Assembly: GCF_905220415.1 (NCBI RefSeq)
Contig: NC_059564.1
Coordinates: 2,368,501-2,432,500 of the forward strand
DNA from: Colias croceus
Taxonomy: Eukaryota; Arthropoda; Insecta; Lepidoptera; Pieridae
Length of the DNA stretch: 64,000 bases
Reading direction: 5' to 3'
Part shown: piece after piece, positions 13,496 through 26,500 of the stretch
Position numbering within the stretch: position 1 is the first letter of the stretch
Layout: each line of letters opens with the position of its first letter
Notes under the pieces: model-generated
Told to the model about the DNA's origin: nothing
Databases searched by the model: none
The model's input: the letters and a program-made list of their open reading frames with translations, nothing else
Program-made: the position numbers and the translations under genes

Positions 13496-13868
13496 AGATA
13501 AATTTTATTTTTCCATCATAATAAATTATCTATCTTATTCCATATAAAATATTAAATATTGAATAATTCCTTCTCTTTAAATTTATACTTAGGTACATAT
13601 AGTAAAGTTGGTTAGGTGCATATGTACACATATAAAAAAAACTCCGTCGGACTTTTTAAAGCGCGTGAAACGCAGAACCGATTTTAATGAATTTTCACGT
13701 AGGCTGACTGACTAAAGGCAATCTTATTGCGTATATAGAATTTCACCAAAAACATTTTCATTTGAAATTTCTTCTATAGCACTCCGAAAAAGTTATCAGG
13801 GGGGTTACTATGATCTCTACTAGGTATATAGGTTGTCTAGCGCCATCACTTATTATATATACTTATAT

Positions 13869-14612
13869 GTTACCGGAAATGTGTGAAATCAAGGAATTGT
13901 ATACAAATCCTAGGAAATGTTTACAATTCCGATACCATTTACGAAATGTATAAAATATTGTTTAATAAACTATTTAATGCATAGATATCCTAGGAAATGT
14001 ATAATCTTCCTAGGAATTGTATACAATTCCAATATCGTATTAGGAAATGTATAAAATAAATGTCTTTCTGTAATAAAACACTGCATTGGGTAACAGTCTT
14101 ACCGTAAAATAATAATAATATGTTCATATTATCTTACTACTTAATTAACATTTCTTAAATCAACTTATATTCAATCAAATCAAATTTTCATTTGGTTAGT
14201 AATCAGTCCCCTCGTCCCGCTGTCGCCTTGTACACGTCCCAGTCGGATTGTATAATCCGCCGTATTACAAACGGCCGGCATTTTGTAATATGCCGAAATT
14301 CGTCTTTTTCCAAAATTCTACAAAAAGAGGTCGTGAGCCGACGGAGCCCCACGAAGTGGGGCTCCTATTTCTATCTAGTTTTAAAAAACACGAACCTAAC
14401 CTAACCCGAATTTTCGGCCCTCCCCCCATCGACCCGCGTACCTTCCAATATCTTAGATGTTTTACATTTCCGGTTGCTATTTAGGAAATGTATAGATTTC
14501 CTAGGCAATGTGTATAAAATAATTTATTTCACACATTTCCGTGCGATTTTAGGAATTACATACATTTCCTAGGAATTGTATACAATGACGGATTACATAC
14601 ATTTCCGGTAAC
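13869..14612 (+). mobile_element. Palindrome-rich element, copy 2
   Basis: It runs from GTTACCGGAAATGTG at 13869 to the inverse ATTTCCGGTAAC ending at 14612. ATAT flanks both sides and could be a target duplication. The internal hairpin is at 14343-14365. Overlapping ORFs at 14192-14484 come from the hairpin region and lack codon signal. Confidence 0.85.
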
Positions 14613-14888
14613 ATATACACTATAAAACATCATGGTAACAGATCTAATGTAGAGCCAAGCGTCTAACTCTACGTACGTACTACGTATTAACTCTACACTA
14701 TTTAACTTACTAGGCCGTTTCGTTACTGTATAAACAGTTTTAATAAATTAATAATTTTTTACTATACGCTTGTAAAAGTAGAATTGTAAGGGTACCTATT
14801 TTATAGACCCGAAGGAAATTGTTGTTGCGAAACTAAAAATTGTGAGTGTTTTCTTGATTTAATTTTATAATTTATTACTAATTAATAA

Positions 14889-14933
14889 CTCAACGATTCC
14901 ATCACTGCACTTTGAAGTGATGGAATCGTTGAG
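14889..14933. repeat. Perfect 18 bp hairpin
   Basis: CTCAACGATTCCATCACT and its exact inverse enclose a 9-base loop. The arms have no relation to nearby repeats. Confidence 0.85.
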
Positions 14934-15243
14934 CGAGCGTGGTCACTCAGCTTTAGGAAATAATTAAGAAAATTGTGTTCGACTGATTTTCAACTATTTT
15001 CGTTCAAAATCTCATTAAAAACGTACGTTGCAATTTAGCCGTGAAAGCGTAACAAACTTATAATATTAGTAGGTACCTACCCCGGATTATTTCTGCCTGT
15101 AACATCTTCTAAACAGTTCTTTATTGTTGTTTTAAATATAATCATGCATGCATGAGCCTTGTAATTGAAACTTGAATTGTAAGCTTTATTGTACTATTTC
15201 ATTTGACAAGACACCGTCTCTAATTTTTATCCGTAGTAAACTT

Positions 15244-15393
15244 AATCTATATTATAAAAATGAATCCCAAAATGTGTTGGTAAGCGCATAACTTTAGAAC
15301 AGCTGAACCGATTTCTTTAATTCTTTTTTTATTATATTCCTTGAAGTACGAGGATGGTTCTACCACGGGCGAAGCCGGGGCGGACCGCTAGTT
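15244..15393 (+). repeat. Short interspersed repeat, family C
   Basis: Family C starts TATATTATAAAAATGAATCC, continues GTAAGCGCATAACTT and TTCCTTGAAGTACGAG, and ends GCCGGGGCGGACCGCTAGT. Confidence 0.82.
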
Positions 15394-15607
15394 AAATATA
15401 CAATAAATATAATACAAAAAATTTATTATCCCTAATTTTAATAACCGAAATCCACTTAATGAATGGAAACAGATAAAATATCGATAAAAACACTGCATAA
15501 TATACTTAATGAATTTGATAAGCTCAAATCGGTTAATAATAAAGTTATTATTATCAATTTAATATACGACGCGTGACAGACAGGCGGTAGTAGTGATAAT
15601 ATAATAA

Positions 15608-15772
15608 TATAAACTCAAACATTTATTTATTCGATTAGACTTATTATATAAGCACATTTGAAATGTCATTACATATTTTAACATTTACCACCGATTCGGA
15701 AAGCTGCAGTATCTACGGAGAAGAACCGGCAAGAAACTCCATAGTTGCTCTTTTAAATCATGTCAGTTATAC
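15608..15772 (-). repeat. Family F repeat
   Basis: Reverse copy of the sequence nested at 48626-48812; the 71-codon ORF at 15663 arises from it. Confidence 0.75.
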
Positions 15773-16047
15773 AATTAAATTATACAATATACATACCTAT
15801 GTAACATCATATATTATAATAATTGGTACTTGTGGTATGCTTATTAGGTACTTAGTCATTTGTACCTACATAAAATAAGTGTATAACTAATAATATAATA
15901 CTGTATGTTTTTGAACGTGCTAATCTCAAGAACTATTACCGTTTCAAAATTCTTTTAGCTTTGGATATGTAACGTACCCTATTTATGCTTTATTTATGTG
16001 AATGAAATCACTCAGAGGCGAAGACGGGCAGTCCAATATATAATATA

Positions 16048-16232
16048 CTAGCTTTCCGCCCGCGTTTTGAAAGAAAAACCCGCATTGTTCCCGTTCCCGT
16101 GAGATTTCCGGGATGAAACCTATCCTATGTGTTAATCCAAGTTACCCTCTATACATGTATGTGTGCTAAAATTCATTGTAATCGGTTCAATAGTATTTGC
16201 GTGATAGAATAACAAACACACACACACATCCT
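16048..16232 (-). repeat. Family B repeat
   Basis: Reverse copy starting CTAGCTTTCCGCCCGCG; the far end is worn. Confidence 0.82.
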
Positions 16233-16802
16233 GACAAACTTTATATTAATATTAATTAATATTAAAAAAATTAATCGTAATTGATGAAATTTAAAAAAAT
16301 TAATCCTAAAGATCACGTATTAGTTTTATTCCGCTGCTTTACTCACATAACACATTTTGAAATAAATACCTACTTATAATATAAAATATATCAAATGTCA
16401 AATCTTAGATTAAAAAGGGGCTTGGCGTTACTTGAGATGATAAATCGATAACTTATTTTATCAATGAATACTTGCATTCATGAAAAGTTTCCATCCGATT
16501 ATATTTTCGAACTATGCGAGAGAGGATTTCAAGGAATTAATTAGATTGCAGTAAATAGCGGCTTATAATAATTGTTTATATCGTAAAGGATAATTAAAAC
16601 ATATAGGTATTGCGTAAAGTTAACGCTATAATATTACGATAAAGTGCTGAATAAGATATGTATGAAATTTCATAGTGAAATATTTAGTTTATACTCTGGA
16701 TATATTGAACTTTGTTTTTAGAAACTAAACACTTATTAACGATTTTAAATTTACCTACCATAGTAATAAGCGAAATAGTAGTTTTTAAATTATATGTATT
16801 GA

Positions 16803-16982
16803 CTAGCTTACCGCCCGCGGCTTCGCTCGCTTTCTCTAAAACGATTTGAGATTTAAACTATCCTATCTCTCAAGTTGGATCGAACTGCACATGGTGTGCG
16901 AATTTTATTATAATCGGTTAAGTGGTTTAGGAGTCCATTGAGGACAAACATTGTGACACGAGATTTATATACATTAAGATTT
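16803..16982 (-). repeat. Short interspersed repeat, family E
   Basis: It starts CTAGCTTACCGCCCGCGGCT and ends AACATTGTGACACGAGATTT. A second copy is at 30686-30850. It lies about 100 bp before the exex leader acceptor. Confidence 0.72.
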
Positions 16983-17083
16983 ATATTTTAGGTACCGTTA
17001 TATCTAATTAATTAGTACTACTAGTACAAGAAGTAAGAACTACGCAATACCAAACTAACCACACATCTCTTTACAGACCAACA

Positions 17084-17104
17084 ATGAAACAGCAACTTAA
17101 CTAA
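17084..17104 (+). promoter_or_regulatory. Upstream ORF in the exex 5' leader
   Basis: An ATG at 17084 opens a six-codon reading frame (MKQQLN) closed by TAA at 17102-17104, two bases before the exex ATG at 17107. If the leader exon starts at 17077 as its acceptor suggests, every spliced transcript would carry this uORF. The tiny spacing would make efficient re-initiation difficult, so leaky scanning would be needed. The translational effect is inference. Confidence 0.5.
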
Positions 17105-17106
17105 CC

Positions 17107-17512
17107 ATGTACCACGAGACAGAACAGATTGACATCGACCAAGACTCAAACCACAGCAGATCAAACACTCCCAAAATGTTCTACAAAGAAGAGAAAACAG
17201 TGATCAACCAGAAGAAGTCGTTTTGCATAGATGCCTTGCTATCAAAACATATAGATTCCGACGCTGAGAAAACGCAGAATTACGTAGCTTTGATGAATAA
17301 GAATTACATAGCAAGATACCAGAATGATTATGAAAGAGTGGAACAGCAAACAGAAGGAATAGAGAGGGAGAGGGTCAGTGAGAGTCCTAAAAGTGGGAGT
17401 AGTAGGAGTGTGTCACCAGGGTCGGAAGATGGGAATAGATCGGAGTCCTATAGTCCTCCGATTTCGCCAGGCGTTGAGGGTGGGAATGAAGAATATGAAA
17501 GCTATAGACCTG
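17107..17512 (+). CDS. exex: exex coding exon 1
   Basis: This exon encodes residues 1-135 plus the first base of codon 136. It ends in a good donor (G|GTAAGG). It carries the FxIDxLL-type motif at residues 37-48 and then a run rich in Glu, Arg and Ser (about 75-125) with SP-type sites such as SVSPG and SPPISPG, likely disordered. A strong acceptor-like TCTCTTTACAG ends at 17076, so the exon probably begins at 17077 and is preceded by at least one non-coding exon upstream. A 195 bp palindromic MITE sits only 42 bp downstream of the donor. Confidence 0.93.
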
Positions 17513-20500
17513 GTAAGGTTTTACATATTATTTCTTATAGAAAGTAGAGCCTAAGGCCGGTTGCAGAGCTTCACCGACCATCAGTGCGTACGTCAGTCGC
17601 GCTTGTCATATGTATGGAAATACGCGTGCGTATGGTCGGTCCAAGGGTCGGTCTATAGCTATGAACGGTTTTATGAATTTCCATAAATATGACAAGTGCG
17701 ACTGACGCGGACGCACGCACTGATGGTCGGTGAAGCTCTGCAACCGGCCTAATAGTATTTTAATTTTGTCGGTAAAACAATTGATGCTTCTCATTATTTA
17801 TTGAATCGATAGGTAGTGAACTTTTTACTAAATAAGCCGTGTAATTCATAGCTTTATTCGAAGTGAAGTCCGAAACTATTAATCTGATTTTCGTGATTGA
17901 CTGTATTATAGGTACAGCTATATAAGCCCCTTTAGCCAAACGTCAAAACGCCAAGGAATAGAATACGCTATCGATAGAAATTGACATAAGCGTATGATGT
18001 TTTGCCTAAGGATTCGGTCACCCTACCAACGACAACGACGACCACGAACAAAATTTTCACCCAGTCGCAATTAAATAAAATTGTGCAAAATACAATTAAA
18101 AATGAAATTTAAGAATTTCCTGTCGTATTGGTGTTTGGAAAAAAAAAATTTTGAGATCAATGGATAAACAAACAGGTTTTTCATAGAAACGGTGGCTCCT
18201 AGAAAAAAATGTATTTAACCTTTTTTATAGATAATTAGAATATATACAATTTTGGTTCAGGTGACTGTATGATAAACTTACCGTCTCGGCGAAAATCGCA
18301 AAAAACCCTATTTCTTTTTATTAATTGACCTCGAATTTTTTTATTTCTGAGTACCAGAATGACGGGAGATTTTAATATTGATTTTGAACAAATTTCGGCA
18401 AGATTGGAACTTTGGTCGTGGTCGTCTGCGTCGTTGGTAGTGTGATCGAACCATTACCAAAATGTCATGAGCTTATGTCAATAATTAGCGTTAGCAGTTT
18501 CTATTCCATGGCGTTACGTACGTTTGTCTAAAGGCCAAGGTAACGAAAAGGAATTTGTATTGTAAAATATATTATTACAGTTATTATTATAAAAAATGTG
18601 CGCATGCATGGTCAAAGTTCTCATCCGAACAAATATACCATTACAGAACGTACTTTGCATTAATTTTGTCACTACTTTAACTTTATAAAATTATTCAGTA
18701 CCTAAACAAACTCGAAGGAAGCGTATTGGACGATTTTTCTTTCAAATAACATAACTTGCATTTTACATCACTAAACTAATTTAAACCAAAACTATAACGT
18801 ATTACATTATTCACAGGTATAGTCCCAAAGCCGGGTCTCCTTCCACAAAACCCGGCGCTCGTAGCACAGTCATCTCTATTCAACTACCCGCAAATGGGCA
18901 TGCCCAGCGGTCCGATGCCCTCCGCCTTCCATCACCCGGGCGACAGGGTGCTGCATCATATGCAGTTGGAGTGGCTGGCTCGGACAGGCATGTTCTACCA
19001 TAGGATACCAGAGTTGGGAGGTAAGTTCCTACAGGATTTAATGCAGCATGTTCCTACAGGTGTAAAAACCTAAGTAATGTAAGTACAAATTATATTAATG
19101 AAAGGCTTATCGTACTTATATTACAATAAGTACCTTACAAGTTACAACTAACCTCTCCATGCATACCTATATGTCTGGAATAGGATGGATTGGTCCGTTG
19201 GTTCCGTGGAAAGATCAATTCTTAACAACAGCAAACATAAAACGTGGTGGTTCAAATAAGACAAAATGAAACGAAATCTAGCAAAATCGCAATCTTATAA
19301 CCAATACAAAATTAAAAAAAAAATCACCTGACGTAATTTTGTCGCGCCATCATCCCGCGCTTATGTCGCCAATAAAAAAAAGTGTTCAATGTCAATGTCA
19401 ACAGTGACAGGTGTCACATTTGCACAGATTATGTGCACCCTCCGGCTTGCAACCCTTCATAGAGCCCTGTGGCTTGTTTATTGTCACGGTAAACAGTGAA
19501 GCGTGTTTTATTCAATGCTGGTTTGTTTTTATTGTTGTAGGCAACATAATACACGTATGGATAGTTTACTGTTAAATTGAAACAAAAGTTTACAAAATAT
19601 GATTAAAGTAAGTAGGTAGCTACAAATAATTAAAATATGTAAAATGTACCTTCGACCTGACTTTATTTTTTGACGACCAAACTCAGTGATATTTAAAAAA
19701 AATCTTATACGACATTCGATTTTCAAAAATGCACGCTAACGCACACGATTAGATAACAAAGTACCTATGATCATTGACCTATTATACTAGTAGACGCGGC
19801 ATACGCCAACATCATTGCACTAAAAAACAGCGTAATTAATACATACCTACTTACTAACGCATTATCACCAATACAGTTGTTCTCTCTTTCACTCTCACGC
19901 ACGAGACATAATACATGTCTCACTCATGTACTTCGTAATAACAACTGCCGATTAAAATACAAAAAGAACGTCCAGCCACGACGCTGAATGGTGCGTGACT
20001 AAGTGAAACTCGGGCACTTACCTGAGTTTTTTCTTGCCAAAATAGAGAGCGGGTAACGTATCTAGCTCTTTTATATATCATAGCCTATGATGGTAACATT
20101 TAACTATATGAATATGGCTAATAAGCCACATTTCAACGTGCCACTCTCGGAGTCTATCTACACCTTTCTCATTATAATAATAACATTATTTATGCTTTTA
20201 TTCATACGGCTTACAAGTTACATAGAAACCAACCCGCGCTCCTTTGCTAGTTTTGTGCGAACAAGTTTTGTTATAAGTACCTAGATAACCTTTAGATAAC
20301 GCACAAATTAACTTTTAAATTCGACTTTCAAATGCACTTGCCTAATTTCCGTTTAGTACCAGCCCTATAAACATAATCATAATCCTCAGGGCTGGCGCAA
20401 ACAGGATAATTGTAACGCAAATAACATGTGCGTCCGAGTGATTAGCTCACATTAGACATTATAAATAAAATGCATTAACACCCCTCAAATAAATATAAAG

Positions 20501-23500
20501 TCGCGAATTCACCATACTTAACGACCCCAACTATTCGTTGAATAAGTATGGAGTCGACTTTTTTAATATTTATAAATTGATTGACTTTAAAATAAAGTGG
20601 TGATGCGAAATTTTATACAGACAGGGTCTTTTATAACAGCGAATATAGAAAATACTACACTGTCTATTTTTCTTGCTTTAATACGTAAGTAATTATTAGA
20701 TAATACCTATACATAATATGGTACAATGGACAATATAGATTAGGTATTACTTGCTTTTACTAAACTAATTGTAATATGCGTAAAAAATCGATTTTTTTTT
20801 TGTCATTCTTATTTCACTTCAACACATTAATATGATCTTTTGTATACATCCTGTTCTTTCCAAATTAGATTTCAGTATTTTCCATGAAAAACATAACTTA
20901 GAGTTTTCCCCTTCCAACATCAATGACAGTCAAAATTTCGTATCATATCATAACTCATGATACATCAACTTTCAACTGTTGTTAAGATTATCATTGAACT
21001 TAAACCAGGCTTATCGCAGTATCTAAAGCCATTTACTTCAATCTTACAATAAATAGGTTATAAACAATCAATCAATGTCAAATATTTTGGTAAATGATCG
21101 ATCATTTAAATCCGTATTCGACATGTTATTTTTAAATGTGTAATATTTGTGAAATAGCTTGTAGGCGTTTTTGAACAAGAAATTCCAATTACTAAGATTC
21201 ATCATCGTCATCTAAACATCTATTCTCACGAATATTATCAAAACGAAAGTATATTTGTTTGTTCGTGTGTCTTTCTTTCACGTCGCAATGGTGCGATTTT
21301 TAAACAGCAATATTTGTATCTGGAGATTACTAAAATTCTCTACGACAGGTATTTCCTATGATTCTTTATTATGTATTAGATTTCTATTACAAATTTAAGC
21401 GTTAAAACTAACTTTAAGCTTAAAAAGTAGAATTATAATATCTATTATTAAAAAATAAATAAAATTAATAAAATAAAAAGCCCTTTCCACACTTACTGCA
21501 CCCACCGAATCTACCCATGCAAAACTCAAATAAAAATTATCGTCAACAATTTCCACCATCTGTTACAAATTGAATAATTGGCTCAACTAGCAGTCTGTCC
21601 CTCTCCCTCAGCTATGTTAGAAAGGGATAAACATATAATTGTCATCTGTTTAACTTGTTTAATCTTTTGATAAAAACTCTGGTCTTTTATTTGTATAGAA
21701 AGGTCAAAAAGCTTATAGAATGACTAGTTATTAGTCGCGACATCGCCCCTCAATTATAAATGACATAAATTAGACCTATTATTGGAATTAAAAAGAAAAA
21801 AATTAACAATACTAGAAAGTATATCACTACGTGGTATAAAACAAATTGTCGCTTTCTCTGTCCCTATGTATGTTTAAATCTTTAAAATTACGTAAAGGAT
21901 TTTGAAGCGGTTTTTTTAATAGATAGAGTGATTCAAGAGGAAGGTTTTAGTATATAATTTATTGGGTTTTAGACAAAGCGAGCGAAGATGCGGGCAGAAA
22001 GCTAGTTGGAAATAAAACAAAACTGATTGTGAACAATTCATAAAAAGCTGCATTGTTGCCATTTTAGCGAATTCTTGTGAGCATTTCTATGACAATATTT
22101 ATTAATTGAATTTCGTCTTTAGAATTTAATAAGTTAATTAAATTCCTTTTACAAACATCCGCCGGACCATAGATTAAAAAATAATAATAATAAAGAAAAA
22201 AATATATCTTTCGGGAATCATGTGGATTTTTTCTTCAGCTGACCTTTAAATTTTCTTATTTACGCACAACAACTATAGGTACCTGTTTATCAAATACTTA
22301 TAACAGCAAAGAATTAGCGAAATGAATAAATTCGATTACTTTTTTGTCGGGAAATTCTTATGAACCTATATTGGAAGCTAGTTTGTTATAGATAGCCAAG
22401 TAGAACTAAATAATTGCGTTACTATGTAATACAGTAATAAACACATAAACAAAACGTTTAATTAACTTTCCAATTAAATAATTAGTCTTTTGCAAACTCG
22501 ATTTAAAAATTATCCACGGGACGGGACTTAATTCCGTTGCAATGGTGTGGTGCGTTTGATCGAGGGTAATAAGTAATAACTAATAGTCAATAAATATATT
22601 TATACTTATATAAAATAATAAAAAATGAGTATTACATATTAATTTTTATGAATATATAGCAGTTAAAACAGAAATATAACGGGAATGTCTTAAAATCACA
22701 CGGAAAAAACGTGGTCTGTATGCGGACCTTATATTTCTGAAATTTAGAAATCCTTCAATATCATTTATCACAATAAAATTATATTACTTAATACAATCAC
22801 TATCACTACATATCTATACTTATAAGTTATAATATTATGAAGCTGAAGAGTTTGTTTGTTTGTTTGAACGCGCTAATCTCAGGAATTACTGATCCGATTT
22901 GAAAAATCTTTCGGTGATAGATAGCCCATATAACGAGGAAGGCTATGCTTGCTGAGACCAACGGCGAGATGATATATGAGTAAAACCGCGGAGCACAGCT
23001 AGTAGTCAATAAATATATTTATTACATCAATTTCATATTATAAAATTATGAATATTTGTGAATATTGCAGTGTAAACAAAATTTTAATGTTGCCTGTCTT
23101 AAAATAGAAAACATAAACAATGCGCACTGCATACATGCATTTTTCTGCTGTAGAGTCACAATTTTCATGTAGCTTAGGTACGTTTAAAAAGTCCCAAACT
23201 TTATATTGTTCTTCATACAATAAGAAATTTATCACTATTAAATATCGTCTTTCAATGAAGGCGCTAGACATTTAATCAAAAAGCAAATTAAACTGCGACA
23301 TATATACCACGAGTGAGGCCGTGAATAAAAGCTAGTATACCGTCCATAGTGGCACCATACACGCCGGCTCTAAGCCAATTAGCGAGCACCAATTTGCTGG
23401 CACAAACAAAGCCTTGACAAATTAGATCCAGGGGCTAGTGATGGGGTGATGTCGATAGTTTTGTGTTGTCTATGGTTTTTAATTAAATGTTACTTTTATG

Positions 23501-26500
23501 AATGTTTGCTAAATGTCACTGTTAGGGAATGTACTTGTATACAGGTTTGTTATAGCGTTGTAATAGAGATTTAAATAGAACAGTATTTAGATAGCGATTG
23601 AATAGATATTAGAATTTTATAATGCATATAATTATGGACTTAATAGGTATGAATAAAATATTTTAATCTTAAATCATGTTGACGCCTCTAGCGTTATATG
23701 AATTTTCATTAAATTTTACCAATGTTTCAACATAATATAGGCTTGAATTATTTATTGAATAACACTACTAAACACTTAATAAACATTACAATTACATATT
23801 TCTTTGCCTATTAAACATAAAATATTTTTGAGGAATTTTACATCTGTTTAGTGTTTACTTGATTTTTATCGTTACGGATTCATTAAAATAAATAGTTACA
23901 AAAGAATAAAGTAGTATTATTTAAATTGTAATAATAACCTTATCCCAATGTAATAAAGAGAATGAAATTGTTAAAGGCAACGTATACGGAAAAGTAATGT
24001 TAAAATTCTTATTTCTTCGCTATTTACTGTACGTAACTAAAGTCTGTTATTTTATTTACCACCTTGTCCTATTTATAATTGCTGTTTTCAATATTATTTA
24101 CTACAATTCATACACAGTCCTTCCATTCATTACTATTTCTTAAATTTAGTAATTCCTCGTCCTATCTACCCTAATATTAACTTTCTACTTATAAAAACGG
24201 TAAAGAATCGATACCATAAAAAATACGCACATCACTACTCTATTTGTCCCAAAAGGGTGTATTTTTGGCAACATGTAGCTGCTCCAGTGGCCAAGGGTGA
24301 TGTATGGTGGAAATTTATTATCTTTATTGCTTGGGTACTTTAACGGTAAAAAATCACGGTTTAAATGTTTTTGTTAGGGATGTATGAGATAGATCAGATA
24401 GAAGAATATAGATCGAATGTTGTATTCTTATATTCGTGCTTATTAGATATAGTAGGTATTTTATACTAATTAAAATGATATAACATAATACATTCATAAT
24501 GTAAATTGTGAAACAAAGTCGCTTTTCGCTGTCTGTCTGTCCGACGTATGTTTGCTTTACAATTTAGATCTTTAAAACTACGCAACGGATTCTGATCGGT
24601 TTTATTTTTAACCGACTTCAAAAAAAAGGAGGAGGTTATCAATTCGGCCGGTATATTTTTTTTTTTTTATGTATGTACACCGATTACTCCGAGGTTTCTG
24701 AACCGATTTACGTGATTCTTTTTTTGTTCGATGCGGGATGGTGTCGAATTGGTCCCATAAAAATTTTATTCGGATAGGCCCAGTAGTTTTTATTTTATGA
24801 GCATTTTTGTCTGTAGGTATTTGTAAATTTTGCAAGTGCAAGTTTGAAGTCTGTATAAATAGACAGTCTTCGAACAAGGTTTTAGTATTAATAAGTATTA
24901 TAAATAAATACAATAAATAAAGGATTATTTTCAGTGGTATAGGTATAATTTGTTAAGATTTAGACATGGCAGGAGAAGTGAAAAAACTAGTTTTAAATAG
25001 ATCTATGAAACAAATAAATGCGTGTTTAGATTGTGGATAGGATACACTATAGTAGAGCCATTTTAATAGGCAACATTTGACAGTTCAACAAAATTCAACA
25101 ACGTAACCTAGTAACGACGACATAGAATAACATGATATTTCGTTTTGTTAGAACTGCACATTTGCTTAACTTTTTTCAATTACGATTACATATTTATAAT
25201 AATAATGACCGATACAAGTTATTTTAAGATTTCATTTTACTGATAAACCATCCTAAACATAATAAACAATTTCTGAATTGAAGAACTGACGTCGCTACAA
25301 TTTTGTGTCAATAAACCTTTTTTCTTTTTAAATGCTAGAGACGTTACTCTAAAAATCGAAATCTGACATCTAGAATCGAATGTATTGATTACTTGTGAAT
25401 AAAAATCATCATAAATTAATAAATTCGATTGACAAATGTTTCAAATCCGTATCGATTAATACACTTTAATCGATGTTTTTAAGCAGGTTACCTCTCTTCG
25501 AAGATAAAATTGATAGACGTCAAATATTGGCTCGACTATAATTACCTTCCATTTTATTTTTATTTTATAAAATGTCAGTCATTTCTACGTCAGCTTAAAC
25601 CTTAGCTAAAACAATTCTTCTTGTATAGAAAAGTCTTGTATAGAAAAATATTAGTATATAATTATATTATATTATTTTTATCTCTTCTCATATGCATGTA
25701 ATCTATTTATGAATGTATGTATATTAATTAATTAATTTTGTGGCTTGTATATTATGTTGTTATTTTATTTCATTTTTTATAACTCTTCTTGTTTTTATTT
25801 TTGTTCATATATTTATTTATGCTCTGCCCTACTCCTATCCCTTACTTAATTTCTCTCTGTACAACCGGTTGTCTGGAAGAAATCGCTATTTAGCGATAAG
25901 GCCGCCGTTTGTTACAATGTATCCTAGTTTAAGTCTCAATTTGTAATTTGTGAGCGCAATAAAGTATCAATAAATAAAATAAATAAATAAAAGTCCGTGT
26001 ATAATCTAGTACCAGAGACTAATAATAATATACGTATACAACTGGTACCTATAAGAAAACTAAATTTCATATCTAAATAACTATTAACTATTCATAGCAA
26101 ATAATCACAATAATTTATAATACCCTCATATTTAAGTGCTATAATTTAAAGGGCGCGAAAAACAAATAATTAATTTAATTTCACACTTGCAATAAACAAA
26201 CAAACTGAACAATAGTTAAATTGTCGACCATTAGACACCCCAACGATTTATATTGAGGGGTCTAAGTTTTTAGGGTTCCGTAATTCATTTGAAAAATCGC
26301 TATATTGCGATGATCATTTATTTGCAATAATGATTATTTAGTTCATGATACATAGGTATTTAAATTTGTGTGAACATAAGTTTAAAATAAATTTGCTTTG
26401 CTTTGCGGTTTCACCCGCATCGCTCCGCTCCTGTCGGTCTTAGCGTGATGATATATTATGTATAGCTTATAGCCATCCTCGTTAAATGGGCTATCCAACA

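Larger units (their letters stand above)
14934..17076. other. Upstream region of exex exon 1
   Basis: Repeat copies of families C, F, B and E occupy about a third of this interval. The rest is AT-rich without recognised signals, ending at the acceptor TCTCTTTACAG. Confidence 0.5.

Noticed and set aside
14192..14484. Overlapping ORFs in palindrome-rich copy 2, and the similar pair at 33384-33696
   Set aside because: They come from the conserved hairpin region of a non-coding element and differ between copies by frameshifts and stops.
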